Under the pieces are notes generated by a model. It searched no databases. It worked only from the letters and a program-made list of their open reading frames with translations, and had not been told where the DNA came from. Shown here piece after piece: positions 9,676 through 20,655 of a DNA stretch of 64,000 bases. Each line of letters starts with the position of its first letter. Positions within the stretch are counted from its first letter, which is position 1. Origin of the DNA: Dugong dugon (lineage: Eukaryota > Chordata > Mammalia > Sirenia > Dugongidae); NCBI GenBank assembly GCA_030035585.1, contig CM057482.1, forward strand, positions 41,211,501 through 41,275,500. Reading direction: 5' to 3'. The translations under genes and the position numbers were made by a program.

Positions 9676-10119
9676 AGAGGAGAGGATATTTCTCTCTGCC
9701 CTGAAGACTTCTTTTACAGAAATAAGAACGCAGGCGAACCACATGAGGTTATATAGGGAGATACAAGAACAAGTTCATTTCTACAGGTTGCTTTTCTTTT
9801 ACGAAAAAAATAACCTCTAAGTCTATTAAAATGACCTCTTTGTCTTTGTTTCACTTAACTTCAACATATCAGAAAGGTGAATGAGAAAGATATACACAGA
9901 TGGTTTCATTTAGTTACTTATCGGTCATTACAAGAAGTAGAATATTTGTGTCTTATTTAAAGTATATTTTGATGATGTGAAGAGGAAAGGAAATGAAGGA
10001 TTAAAATACGTAGTCACAGAGTCATTAGCCAGAAGTCTAGACTGAGACTGACTTGGAAGTTCTACATACTGTTGCTAATGGTGGTTGAAATCTTCGTAGG
10101 CCATTGAGAGTAGCTATTT
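9676..10119. other. No recognised feature
   Basis: AT-rich sequence after the chimeric insertion. I see no gene, no clear repeat family and no notable composition. Confidence 0.4.
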
Positions 10120-10500
10120 TTGAGGAATAAGATTACAGGCGGTTTTTTATTATCTTATTTGTACTAGCCATATGTTCTACATTTTCTATAATAACAACGT
10201 CATAATTTTATAATTTAAAAATGTTATTAAAGAAAAAAGGCAAGATAAAATACTCACTGTTATATTCAGATGATAAGGTTATGAAATTTCTTTATATTTG
10301 CTATGCATCTTAAAAGTTTTCTAAAATTAGTGTTATTACTTTTAAAATTACAAGATAAAAGTAAAAGTTATGAGAGGAAATATACTAGCACATATACCCA
10401 GACATGATCAGTAATAATCTTTGGGAAGTGGGATTATAAGTGATTTATCGGCAATGACTATCAAAAATTATAAGGTTTATCTTTAAACAACAACAACAAA
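10120..10500 (+). repeat. L1M 3'-UTR fragments
   Basis: 'gttctacattttctataat' and, separately, 'agtaataatctttgggaagtg' followed by 'gggattataagtgattt' match sense-strand 3' ends of old L1M elements. Two partially overlapping phrases suggest two fragments or a rearranged end. Confidence 0.5.
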
Positions 10501-11410
10501 AAAATCTGGGAAAAAAAATATTTTTGCCTCTAGTTTTTTTTTTTTTTTAACCAACTTTATTGAGGGATACTTTATATAAAACAACATGCACATATTTTAA
10601 AGGTGAAGTTACATAAATTTTGACAAATGTTTATAGCCATATAGCCACCACCAGAATCAATATACAGAACACATTCATCATCCTGGAAAATTCTCTATGC
10701 CCCTTCCTTGTCAATTCCCCCAGGCCCAAAAGGCAACCATTTTATTTGCATTACCATTACTTACTTTCATCTCTTTTTGAACTTCAGATAAACAGAACCA
10801 TGCTGCATGCATTCTTTTGTGTTTGGTATCTTTGACTCGGTATGTTTTTAATTTGTATACATGTTCTTAAATATCATAACAGTTCATTTTTTTTTATTAC
10901 TAGATGGTATTCCAGTGTATGAATAGCTGTATTTTTTTAAATTAATTATTCTGTTGATGAATGTTAGTCCCTCTCCTTCCCAGTTTTTGGCTATTGTGAA
11001 GAAAGCTACTAGGAACATTCAAATGCTTTTTTTCTTAATTAAATATCAAAGAGTTAGAATTGCTTGTCTATGAATTAACTTTACTAGAAACTTTCAAAGT
11101 TTTCCAAACTTTCCAAATGTATCATTTTACAATTTTACCATGAATTTAAGCGAGTTCCAGGTATTCCATAATATTGCCAGCTCTTGGTATTGTCAGTCTT
11201 TATAATTTCAGCCATTCTACTGAAATGATATCTCATTATGGTTTTAATTAGTATTTCCCTGATGGTTAATGAACGTTAGCACATTTTCACAAACCTATTA
11301 GCCACGTATGTATTTTCTTTTGTGACGTGTTGCTTCAAGTCTTTTGCCCATTTATTGTTGTGTTGTTTGCCTTTCGTTGTTCAGTACTAGGAATTCTTTA
11401 AATTAAAAAA

Positions 11411-11482
11411 AAATATGTATATATGTATACATGTATAGATAGATATGTATATATAGAAATATATAGATATAGATATATTCTT
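11411..11482. repeat. AT-rich microsatellite (TATATG/TAGATA)
   Basis: Irregular run of 'tatgtatata' and 'tagatatag' units inside the old L1. Confidence 0.8.
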
Positions 11483-11910
11483 TCTCTCTGACTTGCCTTT
11501 TTATTTTCTTAAAGATATTTTTACAGATGGTTTTTAGTTTTAATGAAGTACAATTTATAATTTTTCTTTTATATTGTTAGTAACTTTTGTTTCACATGTA
11601 AGCAGTCTTTGCCCACTTTAAGAATATACTCTCTTGGTTTTTGTCAGGACATTCTGAAGTTGTTTTTCATTTAGGTCAATTATCTATAAAATTAATTTTT
11701 GTGTTTGATGTGAGTAGTGGACAAGATTCATTTTTTCCATATGGATATTCAGTTTTTCCAATACCTTTTGTTGAATAGATTATCCTATTCCACATTGAAT
11801 TATCTCAGTATCTTGGTTAAAAATTGATTGACCATATGTGTGTGGATTTATTTCTGAACTCTTTTTCTGTTCTATTGACCCTATGTGTCTTGAGTTTTAC
11901 TGTAGCTCTG

Positions 11911-12140
11911 TAAAAACCAAAACCAAACCCATTGCCTTTGAGTCGATTCCGATGTATAACGACTGTGTAGGACAGTGTAGAACTGCCCCATGGGAATTCC
12001 AAGGCCATAAATCTTTACAGAAGCTGACTGCCACATCTTTCTGCCACATCTTTACCCCACTGGGTGGCTGGTGGGTTGGAACCGCTGACCTTTCCATTAG
12101 CAGTCTACTGCTTAACCACCGCGCTACGTGGGCTCCTGGC
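11911..12140 (-). mobile_element. Afrotherian SINE, long variant
   Basis: Antisense long-type copy with 'aatctttacagaagctgact' and 'ggtggctggtgggttggaac'. It is flanked by 'AGCTCTG' at 11904-11910 and 12141-12147. It contains a small internal duplication, 'CCACATCTTT' twice with 'CTG' between. Confidence 0.9.
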
Positions 12141-13049
12141 AGCTCTGCAGTTAGTGTTACAATCAAGCAAAACATTTTGGCAATTTTTCTTTGTTTTTCA
12201 AAATTGTTTTGGCTATGTATTTCAATAAATTTTAGAATCCACTTGATTATTTCTAAAAAGAGACAGCTGGTATTATGATTTAAATTGCACTGAATGTACA
12301 CTCAAGTTGGGGGAAATGTATCATATTAAAAATTCTGAGTTTCCTTATCCATGAAATGGTTTATCTCTCTATTTATTTCAATTAATTTATTTCTCAATTT
12401 ATTTAGGTCTTATTTAATTATTTCCTGCATTATTTTAGGTTTTCAGTGCACAGGACTTTCATATTTTTTGTTAAATTTGTTCCTAGATATTTTGACTTAT
12501 TTTGACATTATTGTACATAACAGCATTTTAAAATTTTATTCTCCGATTATTTATTGCTATTTTTTAGAAGACTACTGTATTTTTATGTAAATGAAACACA
12601 TGCAGTATGTTTTTTGGCCAACTGAGCTGTCTCCCATTCAGATATTTTCCTAAGTGCACTGTGCTAATTTTTCTATAGCAACATGTAAAAGAAAATTAGC
12701 GTAGTATGCTTACAAAAATACCTTGTGGGGGGAGGGCATGGCTGGCATAAAAAAAGGTAGAATGCCAGTGTCATTTGCATAAAATACGGCTGGAACTTCT
12801 GAAAAGCAAATACAGTGATGGGATGAACATCTTTATGTTGTCATTATCTTAGACAAAAACATTAAATATATAATCATTAAGTGAACGTTATTTTGCCAAT
12901 ACAACTTTGTTAAATAGAGGATGTTCCTAGTTTTCTGTGAGGGTTTTTTTTTTTTTTTTTTTTTTTTTATAAATGGCATTTATTTTTTGTCAAATATTTC
13001 TCTTCATCTCTTGACATAATCATATTTTTCTCCTTTATTCTATTAATGT

Positions 13050-13562
13050 TAATTTTTGATTTTTAAATAATGTTAAAAAGCAAAGATATCACATGGAGAA
13101 CTAAGGTGCACCTAACCCAAATCATAGCATTTTCAGTTGCCTCGCATCCATGTGAAAGCTGAACAATGAATATGGAAGACCAAAAAGGAATTGATGCATT
13201 TGAATTATGATGTTGGTGAAGAAAATTGAAAATACCATGGACTGCCAGAAGAACAAACAAATCTGTCATGGAAGAAGTACAGCCAGCATGCCCATTAGGA
13301 TCGAGAATGGCGAGACTTCGTCCCACGATCTTTGGACATGTTATCAGGAGGGATCAGTCCCTGGAGAAGGACGTCATGCTTGAAGAAGGTCAGCAAAAAA
13401 CAGGAAGACTGTTGACAAGATGGACTGATACAGTGGCTGCAACAATGGGCTCAAACATAACAATGATTTCGAGGATGGCACAGAACCGAACAGTATTTCA
13501 TTTTGTTGTACATAGGGTCACCATGAGTCAGAATTGACTCGACAGCACTTAACGACAACGAC
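13050..13562 (+). mobile_element. RTE LINE, 5'-truncated
   Basis: Carries the C-terminal RTE coding region in broken form ('RMARLRPTIFGHVIRRDQSL') and ends 'GACAGCACTTAACGACAACG'. A perfect 13-bp duplication 'ATTCTATTAATGT' at 13037-13049 and 13563-13575 shows target-primed insertion into the old L1. Stops and small deletions make it non-functional. Confidence 0.93.
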
Positions 13563-14038
13563 ATTCTATTAATGTAGTGAATTACAATGGTTGACTTTTA
13601 AATGTTGAACCAACCTTATGTTCTTGGGACAAATAATGTTTAGATGTGATGTATTATCATTTTTATATATTGATGGATCTATTTCTTAATATTTTGGTTT
13701 CAGGGTTATGCTGAACTCTCAAATCATTGGAATATTTTATCTTCTCACTATTTTATGAACGATAATGTGCAACAATGGTATTAATTCTTTGTTATATTTT
13801 TTAAAACATTCACCGTTGAAGGCATCTGGGCCTGGAGAATTTTTTTTAATGTTGTTGTTGTTATTTGTTCTTTCTTTGTTTGTTTTGGGGAAAGAGGAAT
13901 TAAGAAGCTTTTTAATTTAATGTTTAAAACTTAATACATATAGGGTTATTCACATGTTTTATTCCTTCTTCTTGTCCGTTTGGATGATTGTATTTTTCAA
14001 GGAAATTGCCAATTTGCCTAAGTTGTTGTTCGTAATTT

Positions 14039-15123
14039 CAGCGTAATGCTCTCCAGATTCATTATGCTGAGTGAAATTAGTCAGTCATGAAAGGAAAAAT
14101 ATTGTATGAGACCACTATTATAAGAACTTAAGAAAAGGTTTAAGCACAGAATAAAGCATTCTTTGATAGTTATGAGGGTGGGAAGGGAGGGGGATGGGAA
14201 TTTGGTAACTAGATAGTAGACAAGGATCAACTTCAATGAAGGGAAGGACAGCACACAATACAGGGGAAGTCAGCACAACTGGACCAAAGCAAAAGCTAAG
14301 AAGTTTTCTGGACACATCCAAATACTTTGACGGATAGAGTAGCTGTGGCTGAAGCCTTGGGACTATAGTTTTGGGGGATATCCAGGTCAATTGGCATAAT
14401 AAAGTTTATTATGAAAATGTTCTGCATCCTGCTTTGGAGAGTGGCAGCTGAGGTCTTAAAAGCTTGCAATCGGCCATCTAAAATGCATCAATTTGTCCCA
14501 TCCCACTTGGAGCAAAGGAGAATGAAGAAAACCAAAGACTCAAGGAAAATATTAGCCCAAGAGACTAAAAGACCACATAAACCAGAGACTCCACCAGCCT
14601 GAGACCAGAAGAACTAGACGGTGCTGGCCACCCTGACAGGGAATACAACAGAGAGTCCCAGATAGAGTGGTAGAAGAGTGTGGAGCAGAACTCAAATTCA
14701 CATAAAAAGACCACACTTAATGATCTGACAGAGACTGGAGGAACCCCTGAAACTACGCTCCCACTCTGTCAACCCAGAACTGAAACCATTCCCGAAGACC
14801 ATGCTTCAGACAAAGATTAGACAGGCCTATAAAACAAAAAATAATACACATGAGGAGTGTGCTTCTTAGTTCAATCAGATACATGAGACCAAATGGATGG
14901 CTCCTCTCCAGAGGCAGGATGAGAATGCAGAAAGGGACAGGAACAGGTTGAATAGACACAGGGAACCTGGGGTAGAAAGGGGGAGTGTACCGTCAAATTG
15001 CGGGGATTGTAACTAATGTCACAAAAAGAATGTGTATAAATTTTTGTATGAGAAATTAACTTGAGTATAAACTTTTACCTAATTAGAATAGTATTTATTG
15101 AATATTAATTAAATAAATAAAAA
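14039..15123 (+). mobile_element. Younger L1, 3' end only (3' UTR type A)
   Basis: Sense-strand L1 3' region beginning around 'attatgctgagtgaaattag' and 'atattgtatgagaccact', through 'gaggtcttaaaagcttgcaa' and 'ggcctataaaacaaaaaata', to an A-rich end. The 14-bp duplication 'GTTGTTCGTAATTT' (14025-14038) and 'GTTGTTCATAATTT' (15124-15137), one mismatch, flanks it. It is non-coding and severely 5'-truncated. Confidence 0.88.
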
Positions 15124-16096
15124 GTTGTTCATAATTTTCCATTATCATCATTTTAATGTCTGTAGGCTCTGTACTGATGCCCTCCCTTTTATTTTCTAGT
15201 ACTAATAATTTGAATTGTCTCTTTTTTTTCCTAGTCTAGCAAGCAATTTGACAATTTTATTAATCTTTTTTTAAAGTAACTTGTCATTTTAATGATTTCC
15301 TTTACTGCTTTTTTTAGTTATTTATTTCATTGATTTCTGCTTTGATCTTCATTATTCCTGTACTTTTACTTTCTTGAGGTTTAATTTGTTCTTCTGCAAA
15401 ATTTAGATTTTTTATCTTTATTCTTTTAAATATTTAAAGCTATAACTTTCCTCTAAGAATTGCTGTTGTTACATCCCACAGCATTTGTTATGTTGTATTT
15501 TTATTACCATTCAGTTAAAATAATTTCTAACTTCCCTTGTGGTTTCTTCTTTGAGTCCTGGGCTATTTAGAAGTGTACTATTTTAATTTAATATATTTTA
15601 AGCTTTTCTTTTGATCTTGTTGTTACTGGTTTCTAATGTAATTTCACTGTTGTCAGATAAAATAGTTTGTAAGCTTTCAACATTTGAATTTTAGTGAAAT
15701 TTATTTTATGCCCCAGCATATTGTCTATCTTGAACATTCTATGTATAATTGAAAAGAACATGTATTCACAGCTGTTGGTGTAGTGTTTTATAAACGACAA
15801 TTAGGTCAAGTTGATTGATAGTGCTGTTCAAATCTTATACATTTATAATTTTTTTTATCTAGTCATTCTATCAATCCCTGTTATGTGTTAAAATCTCAAA
15901 CTATGATTCTGCATTTTTCTAGTTCTTCCGTTAATCTATGAAATTTGCATCATTTATTTTAAAACTTTGTAAATAGACTAGTACTCATTTAAGATTGTTT
16001 AGTCTTTTTGATGAATTGATCCTTTTTCCATTATGAAGTGACCCAATGTATTTCAATAGTAATATTCCTTGTTTTCGAGACTACTGTGTTAGACAT

Positions 16097-16571
16097 TGTC
16101 TTAGGCTGGGTTCTCTAGAGAAGTAAAACATATAAATATATATATAGAGAGAGATTTATATCAAGGAAATGGCTCATGTGGTTGTAGAGGCTGGAACATC
16201 CCAAGTCCATGGGTCAGGATAGAGGTGTCTCCTGATTCACAAAGCCAAAGGGGCTGGCGAACCCAAGATTGGCAGGTCGGAGAGCAATGTTTTCACTCAC
16301 AGGCTGTGAAGATCAACGAATCCCAAGATCAGCAGATAAGCTGCTAGCTCAAGTCCCAAGAACCAGATGTCAGACTAACAGTAGCCAGCTGTAGGATTTG
16401 GAGCAGGCAAAAGCCAGAACGTCTGCTTATATTTGGATGCAGGCGACACACCCAAGGAAACTCCCTTTCAACTGATTGGCTACTCACAGCAGATTACATC
16501 ATGGGAGTGATCACATATAAACACAGAGAACCACGGCCCAGCCAAGCTGACACACAATCTTAAGCATCACA
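16097..16571 (-). mobile_element. Solo LTR in the old L1
   Basis: Bounded by 'TGTCTTAGGCTGGG' and 'AAGCATCACA', which are inverted TG...CA ends. A perfect 5-bp duplication 'GACAT' lies at 16092-16096 and 16572-16576. Five-base duplications fit ERVL and MaLR-like elements. No retroviral genes are attached. Confidence 0.88.
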
Positions 16572-17240
16572 GACATGAATATAGCTACACCCAGTTTTCT
16601 CATGCTTACTGTTTGCATGGTATATTTTCCCCCATACTTTTACTTTCAATCTATCTGTGGTTCCATATTTAAAGTGCATCTTTTGTAAAGAGAATATCAT
16701 TGGGTCTTGTGTTTTTCCCATTCTGAAAATTTGTAATGTTAATATGGAACGTGTTTCATTCATTTACATTTAATATACTTACCTGTATGTTTGGGTTTAC
16801 ATTTACCATTTTTCTGTTAGTTTCCTGATTGTTCCTCTATTTTATTGTTGTTGTTGCTTCTTCTCTTCTTTTTGGATTAATATAGTAATTTTCGATATTC
16901 CATTCTCTCTCTTCTATTGGCTTTTTACCTATACCTCTGTATTATTATTTTAGTGGTTGCTCTAGAGATTCCAATATGTAACCTTAATTTATCAATGTCT
17001 ATCTTGTATTAGCTTTATACTATTCCTTATATTATGAAAGAAACAGTACACTTCCATTTACAACAGTATATTTCCAGTATACTTCCAACAATATACCTCC
17101 TCCCACCTTCTGTGCTACTGTTGGTATACATTCTACTTCTACAAGTTACAAACTACAGAGTACATTGCCATGGTTTTTATTTTAACTTTTTTGTGTGACT
17201 TTTAAAGAATTCAAAAAAATAGTTTCTATATTTACCATTT

Positions 17241-17822
17241 CTCTGAGGCCTAGGAGATTATGAGACAACAGCCTGTGAGGTGGTGAAACCACAATACTGA
17301 GATCTCAGGACACTGAGATCCTGATGACTGTGAGGCTGTGAAGCTGCGAGATTTCTTTCTGCTTCCTGGCTCTACCCTCTGCCTCTGCTTAATTATTGAA
17401 ATTCCCATGTAAGTGATAAGGCTGAGAAGATTTTCTTTGCATTGGGGCTTCTCCAGATTCAGTCTGCCATGACAGCCCATAGATTATTCAAGTTTGGTTT
17501 ATTTCTCTTTATCTAAGCAATAACCATCCTTTCCTGACAAGCTTGCTCCTCAGCCTACCCTGCTCCCAACCTCAGCACCTGACCCCAGGTTTCAATAATC
17601 CAGTGTCTGTGGCTTAATTAGAAAAGGTTTGTCTTTTTGGAGTTTACTTTTTTTTTTTCAGTTTTTTGTGTGTGTGTGTTTATGTATGTGTCCACGGGTT
17701 TTTAAAGGCAGTAAAGAAAAGTATGATTTTTGTTGTTCAACTGGTGATTTCTTGTTATTTCCTTGGGAGTTAAGGTCTTTTATTTCCTTCTACATTCTAA
17801 GCAAAAGTGGATACCTCTAGGC
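17241..17822. other. No recognised gene or repeat
   Basis: Mixed-composition sequence after the old L1, with a short T-run and a (TG)n stretch at 17666-17688. Open frames are short and lack motifs. Confidence 0.4.
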
Positions 17823-17960
17823 TTTTTTTTTTTTTTTTTTTTGGCGGGGGGGTCTGGTTGTCTCCCTGCCTGTGTGTCTTACATTCCCTTCCCTCCCTAC
17901 CTCTCTCTCTCTCACTTTCTTCCTTCCTTCCTTCCTCCCCTCCTTTCCTCCCCTTATGTA
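17823..17960. repeat. Poly-T and pyrimidine-rich tract
   Basis: A T-run of about 20 at 17823-17842, then G-run, then 'CTCTCTCTCTC' and 'TTCCTTCCTTCCTTCC' units. Short open frames on both strands here come from low complexity. Confidence 0.9.
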
Positions 17961-18004
17961 AAATACATTTCTCCCCCAACACCCAACCTTCTATAAACTA
18001 AGTT

Positions 18005-18136
18005 CTACCAACCCTCTAAAGTCCAGCTTAATACTCTCCTTCTGTGAAACTCCCAAATACACATACAAACACATCCAACTCCAAGGACCCTTTCCCTCTT
18101 CTGACGATCTTATTTAATAGCTCTATCACTCCTTTG
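18005..18136 (+). repeat. L2 fragment, left part
   Basis: 'ccagcttaatactctccttc' and 'tgtgaaactccc' match the sense 3' end of L2. It is split from 18303-18440 by a SINE. Confidence 0.65.
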
Positions 18137-18302
18137 GATCCCTGGTGGTGGAGTGGTTAAGAGCTCAGCTGCTAACCAAAAGGCCAGCAGTTTGAATCCA
18201 CCAGCTGCTCCTTGGAAACCCTATGGGGCAGTTCTACTCTGTCTTATAGGGTTGCTATGAGTTGGAATCAACTAGATGGCAACGGGTTTTTTTTTTTTTT
18301 TA
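18137..18302 (+). mobile_element. Afrotherian SINE inside L2
   Basis: Full head-to-tail copy ('ATCCCTGGTGGTGGAGTGG' to 'GATGGCAACGGG' and a T-run). The 13-bp target 'ATCACTCCTTTGG' occurs at 18124-18136 and 18303-18315. Confidence 0.96.
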
Positions 18303-18440
18303 GATCACTCCTTTGGTATTTGTCTAGACTAGCTTGTGTGGTTAGTTTTTCTTTAATGTACGTTGTAGATCTTCCCTCTCCAAGAAGAGTTCCACTCCTT
18401 GAATGTAGGGACCGTATTTTTTTGTCTGTTTATTGATTTT
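18303..18440 (+). repeat. L2 fragment, right part
   Basis: Continues the L2 end: 'ccaagaagagttccactcct' and 'gaatgtagggaccgta' match the sense L2 'gactgtgagctccttgagggcagggac' region. Confidence 0.65.
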
Positions 18441-19525
18441 TTTTTTTTTTTAATGCATTGTTGCCTGGGGGCTAGCACTGTGACAATGAGTGAGTTTGCT
18501 TGAAGATAATGGTGAACATAATGATGAGGATGATTCTTTTGTCTGAAATGATAGGAAACAAGAAATGAGTTTGTCTCTTCCCCTTAACGAATTTTCTTTG
18601 GTATAATAAAAGATACAATGAACATTCTCTAAATACACATACACTTACTGTGTATACATTATCATAACATAAACATCAGTATCTATAAACATCAAGTCAG
18701 GATGTCTGACTCTGCCAAACATAAATATACTCGAATATATCAATAACCTTATACGCTATGACCATTTGTTTTATTCCGTGTTGGGCATGAGTGTTTAAAA
18801 TAGACTTTAAGAATTTACAGATTATGATAAACGAAAACATAGCAGAGCATTATGGTAAAAGAACGGAACTCAATTTAGTGGACATAATCATCATTATAAG
18901 ATAACTAAGGAAAATTTTAGTGATGGAAACTCATGTTTTTTAAAACTTTTCAAACGACAGTTCAATGTGTCTTTCTCTGAGAGCAATTTTCTACCTCTCT
19001 GTTACCCCTCCTTTTAGTATCCATCATACTTGCAATGATTCATCTTCCAGTCCAGAACTACTGTGAAAATATTGTTTATAAGAATAGATGTTCAAGAATA
19101 AAGGCCATAAACTAGAACAAATTTGTATTTCTAAAATACCGAATCATATAGGCATTAATTGAGAAATGTAAAGTTCAAGTGGAGAGACAGTATTTGGACC
19201 AAAATTATCTACAAATGCTAAGTTAAATTTAAATGCCAAGTTATCACAACAGAAGTGGGAGAATACAGAGAAAATGGCTTGAATGGACCTGTAAGCGTAG
19301 ATCATGGCCTAGGATTTTCACCCTGGCAAAGTTTTTGACAGATGGGAATTATAATCCAAGCTTCTGATGATCACTTTCTATGTAAGGGAAAAAACTTCAA
19401 ATTAACCACTTAAAAGTGGAGCAGCTTTGTATGGTGAAGGATGAAATTAAATTGTTACTCTCAAGAAGGCTACAAACTTTCTCTAGAATCAATCATCTTT
19501 GTAAAAAAATTCTGATACTAGAAGA
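18441..19525. other. Unique sequence, no gene seen
   Basis: AT-rich, with a T-run near 18439-18451. I recognise no repeat family or coding motif. Confidence 0.4.
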
Positions 19526-19932
19526 GCAACATGTGTTGGATCAATAAGCAACATCACAATAAATGGAGAAAAGATTGTAGTTGCCAAGGATTTCATTTTA
19601 CTTGGATCCACAATTAACCACCATGGAAGCAGCAGTCAGGAACTCAAATGATGCACTGCATTGAGCCAATCTGCTGCAAAAGACCTCTTTAAAATGTTAA
19701 AGAGCAAAATTGTCACTTTGAGGATTAAGGTGTGCCTGATCCAAGCCACGGTATTTTCAGTCACCTCATATGCACGTGAAAGCTGGACAACAAATAAGGA
19801 AGACCAAAGAGAATCATTGTATTTGAATTATGATGTTGGCAAAGAATATTTAGTATAGCATGGACTGTCAGAAGAACAAACAATCTGTCTTGGAAGAAGT
19901 ACAGCCAGAATGTTGCTTAGCAGTGAGGATAG
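19526..19932 (+). mobile_element. RTE LINE fragment, both ends lost
   Basis: Encodes the RTE segment after the reverse transcriptase ('KDLFKMLKSKIVTLRIKV', 'SYARESWTTNKEDQRESLYL'), broken by frame changes. It stops abruptly at 'ttagcagtgaggatagg', where LTR sequence begins. The usual RTE 3' end is missing, so a deletion or recombination probably joined the two. Confidence 0.85.
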
Positions 19933-19939
19933 GACCTGG

Positions 19940-20143
19940 GCACCCTTTGCTGAGAAACTCCTAGACCAGGGGAAGATTGATGACAAAGAACTTCCCCCTG
20001 AGCTGACAGAGAGAGAAAGCCTTCCCGTGGAGCTGGCGCCCTAAATGCGGACTTCTAGCCTCCTAGACTGTGAAAGGATAAATATGTTTGTTAAAGTCAT
20101 CCACTCATGGTATTTCTGTTACAGCAGCAATAGATAACTAAGA
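19940..20143 (+). mobile_element. LTR fragment, 3' half
   Basis: Shares text with the LTR at 24833-25351 in reverse complement ('ctcctagaccaggggaagat', 'gacttctagcctcctagact') and ends 'CAGCAATAGATAACTAAGACA'-like. The 5' half is missing. Confidence 0.8.
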
Positions 20144-20214
20144 CACCACTTGATACCCAAATCTCCTTCTCAATGGGTCCAACAAGTAATTGGCTAGAGT
20201 TGAGACGAATACCT

Positions 20215-20655
20215 CTTATGGACTGAATTGTGTCCCCCCAAAATATGTGTTGTAAATCCTAACTTCTATGCCTGTGGTTATAATCCCATTTGGGAACGGA
20301 TTGTCTTTGTTATGTTAATGAGGCAGGATTAGTGTAAGGTGTGTCTTGAGTCAATCTCTTTTGAGATATAAAAGAGATTAAAGAAGCAAGGGAGAAAGCA
20401 GAGATGGGGAAAGACGTGTGCTAAGCCACACGAAGCAGAAGCTCAGAAGAGACAAGGACCTTTCTTCAGAGCCAACAGAGAGAGAAAACCTTCCCCTAGA
20501 ACTAACACCCTGAATTAAGCACTGGTAGTGCAGTGGTTAAGAGCTATGGCTGCTAACCAAAAGATCGGCAGTTCAAATCCACCAGCTGCTCCTTGGAAAC
20601 CTTATGGAGCAGTTCTACTCTGTCCTGTAGGGTTGCAACACTAGATAACTAAGAG
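20215..20655 (+). mobile_element. LTR of the same family, with a SINE near its 3' end
   Basis: Starts 'atggactgaattgtgtcccc' and includes 'tcaatctcttttgagatata'. After the SINE at 20516-20637 it resumes as 'AACACTAGATAACTAAG', the family's 3' end. Some of the 3' portion is missing next to the SINE. Confidence 0.75.
20516..20637 (+). mobile_element. Afrotherian SINE, 3'-truncated
   Basis: 'CACTGGTAGTGCAGTGGTTA' head to 'CTCTGTCCTGTAGGGTTGC', where the LTR end resumes. The last 35-40 bases of a normal SINE are absent. Confidence 0.88.

Larger units (their letters stand above)
10530..17240 (-). mobile_element. Old L1 (L1M-type) in antisense, split by several insertions
   Basis: From left to right the plus strand shows the antisense L1 order. 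The 3' UTR comes first ('aactttattgagggatact', 'acaaatgtttatagccat'). ORF2-derived text follows: 'tttttggctattgtgaagaa', 'ggtattgtcagtctttataa', 'gaccatatgtgtgtggattt', 'tgttgaaccaaccttatgtt', 'gcatctgggcctggagaatt' and 'gtgacccaatgtatttcaat'. All frames are broken. The copy is interrupted by a SINE (11911-12140), an RTE piece (13050-13562), a younger L1 3' end (14039-15123) and an LTR (16097-16571). Unassigned sequence at about 12600-12900 may be a further insertion. No transposition capacity remains. Confidence 0.85.

Noticed and set aside
11838-12301. Overlapping 134- and 146-codon frames on opposite strands
   Set aside because: Both cross the SINE at 11911-12140 and flanking old L1; neither has a family motif.
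17823-18001. Open frames rich in Leu/Ser/Pro or Glu/Arg
   Set aside because: Translation of a pyrimidine tract and poly-T; composition alone explains them.
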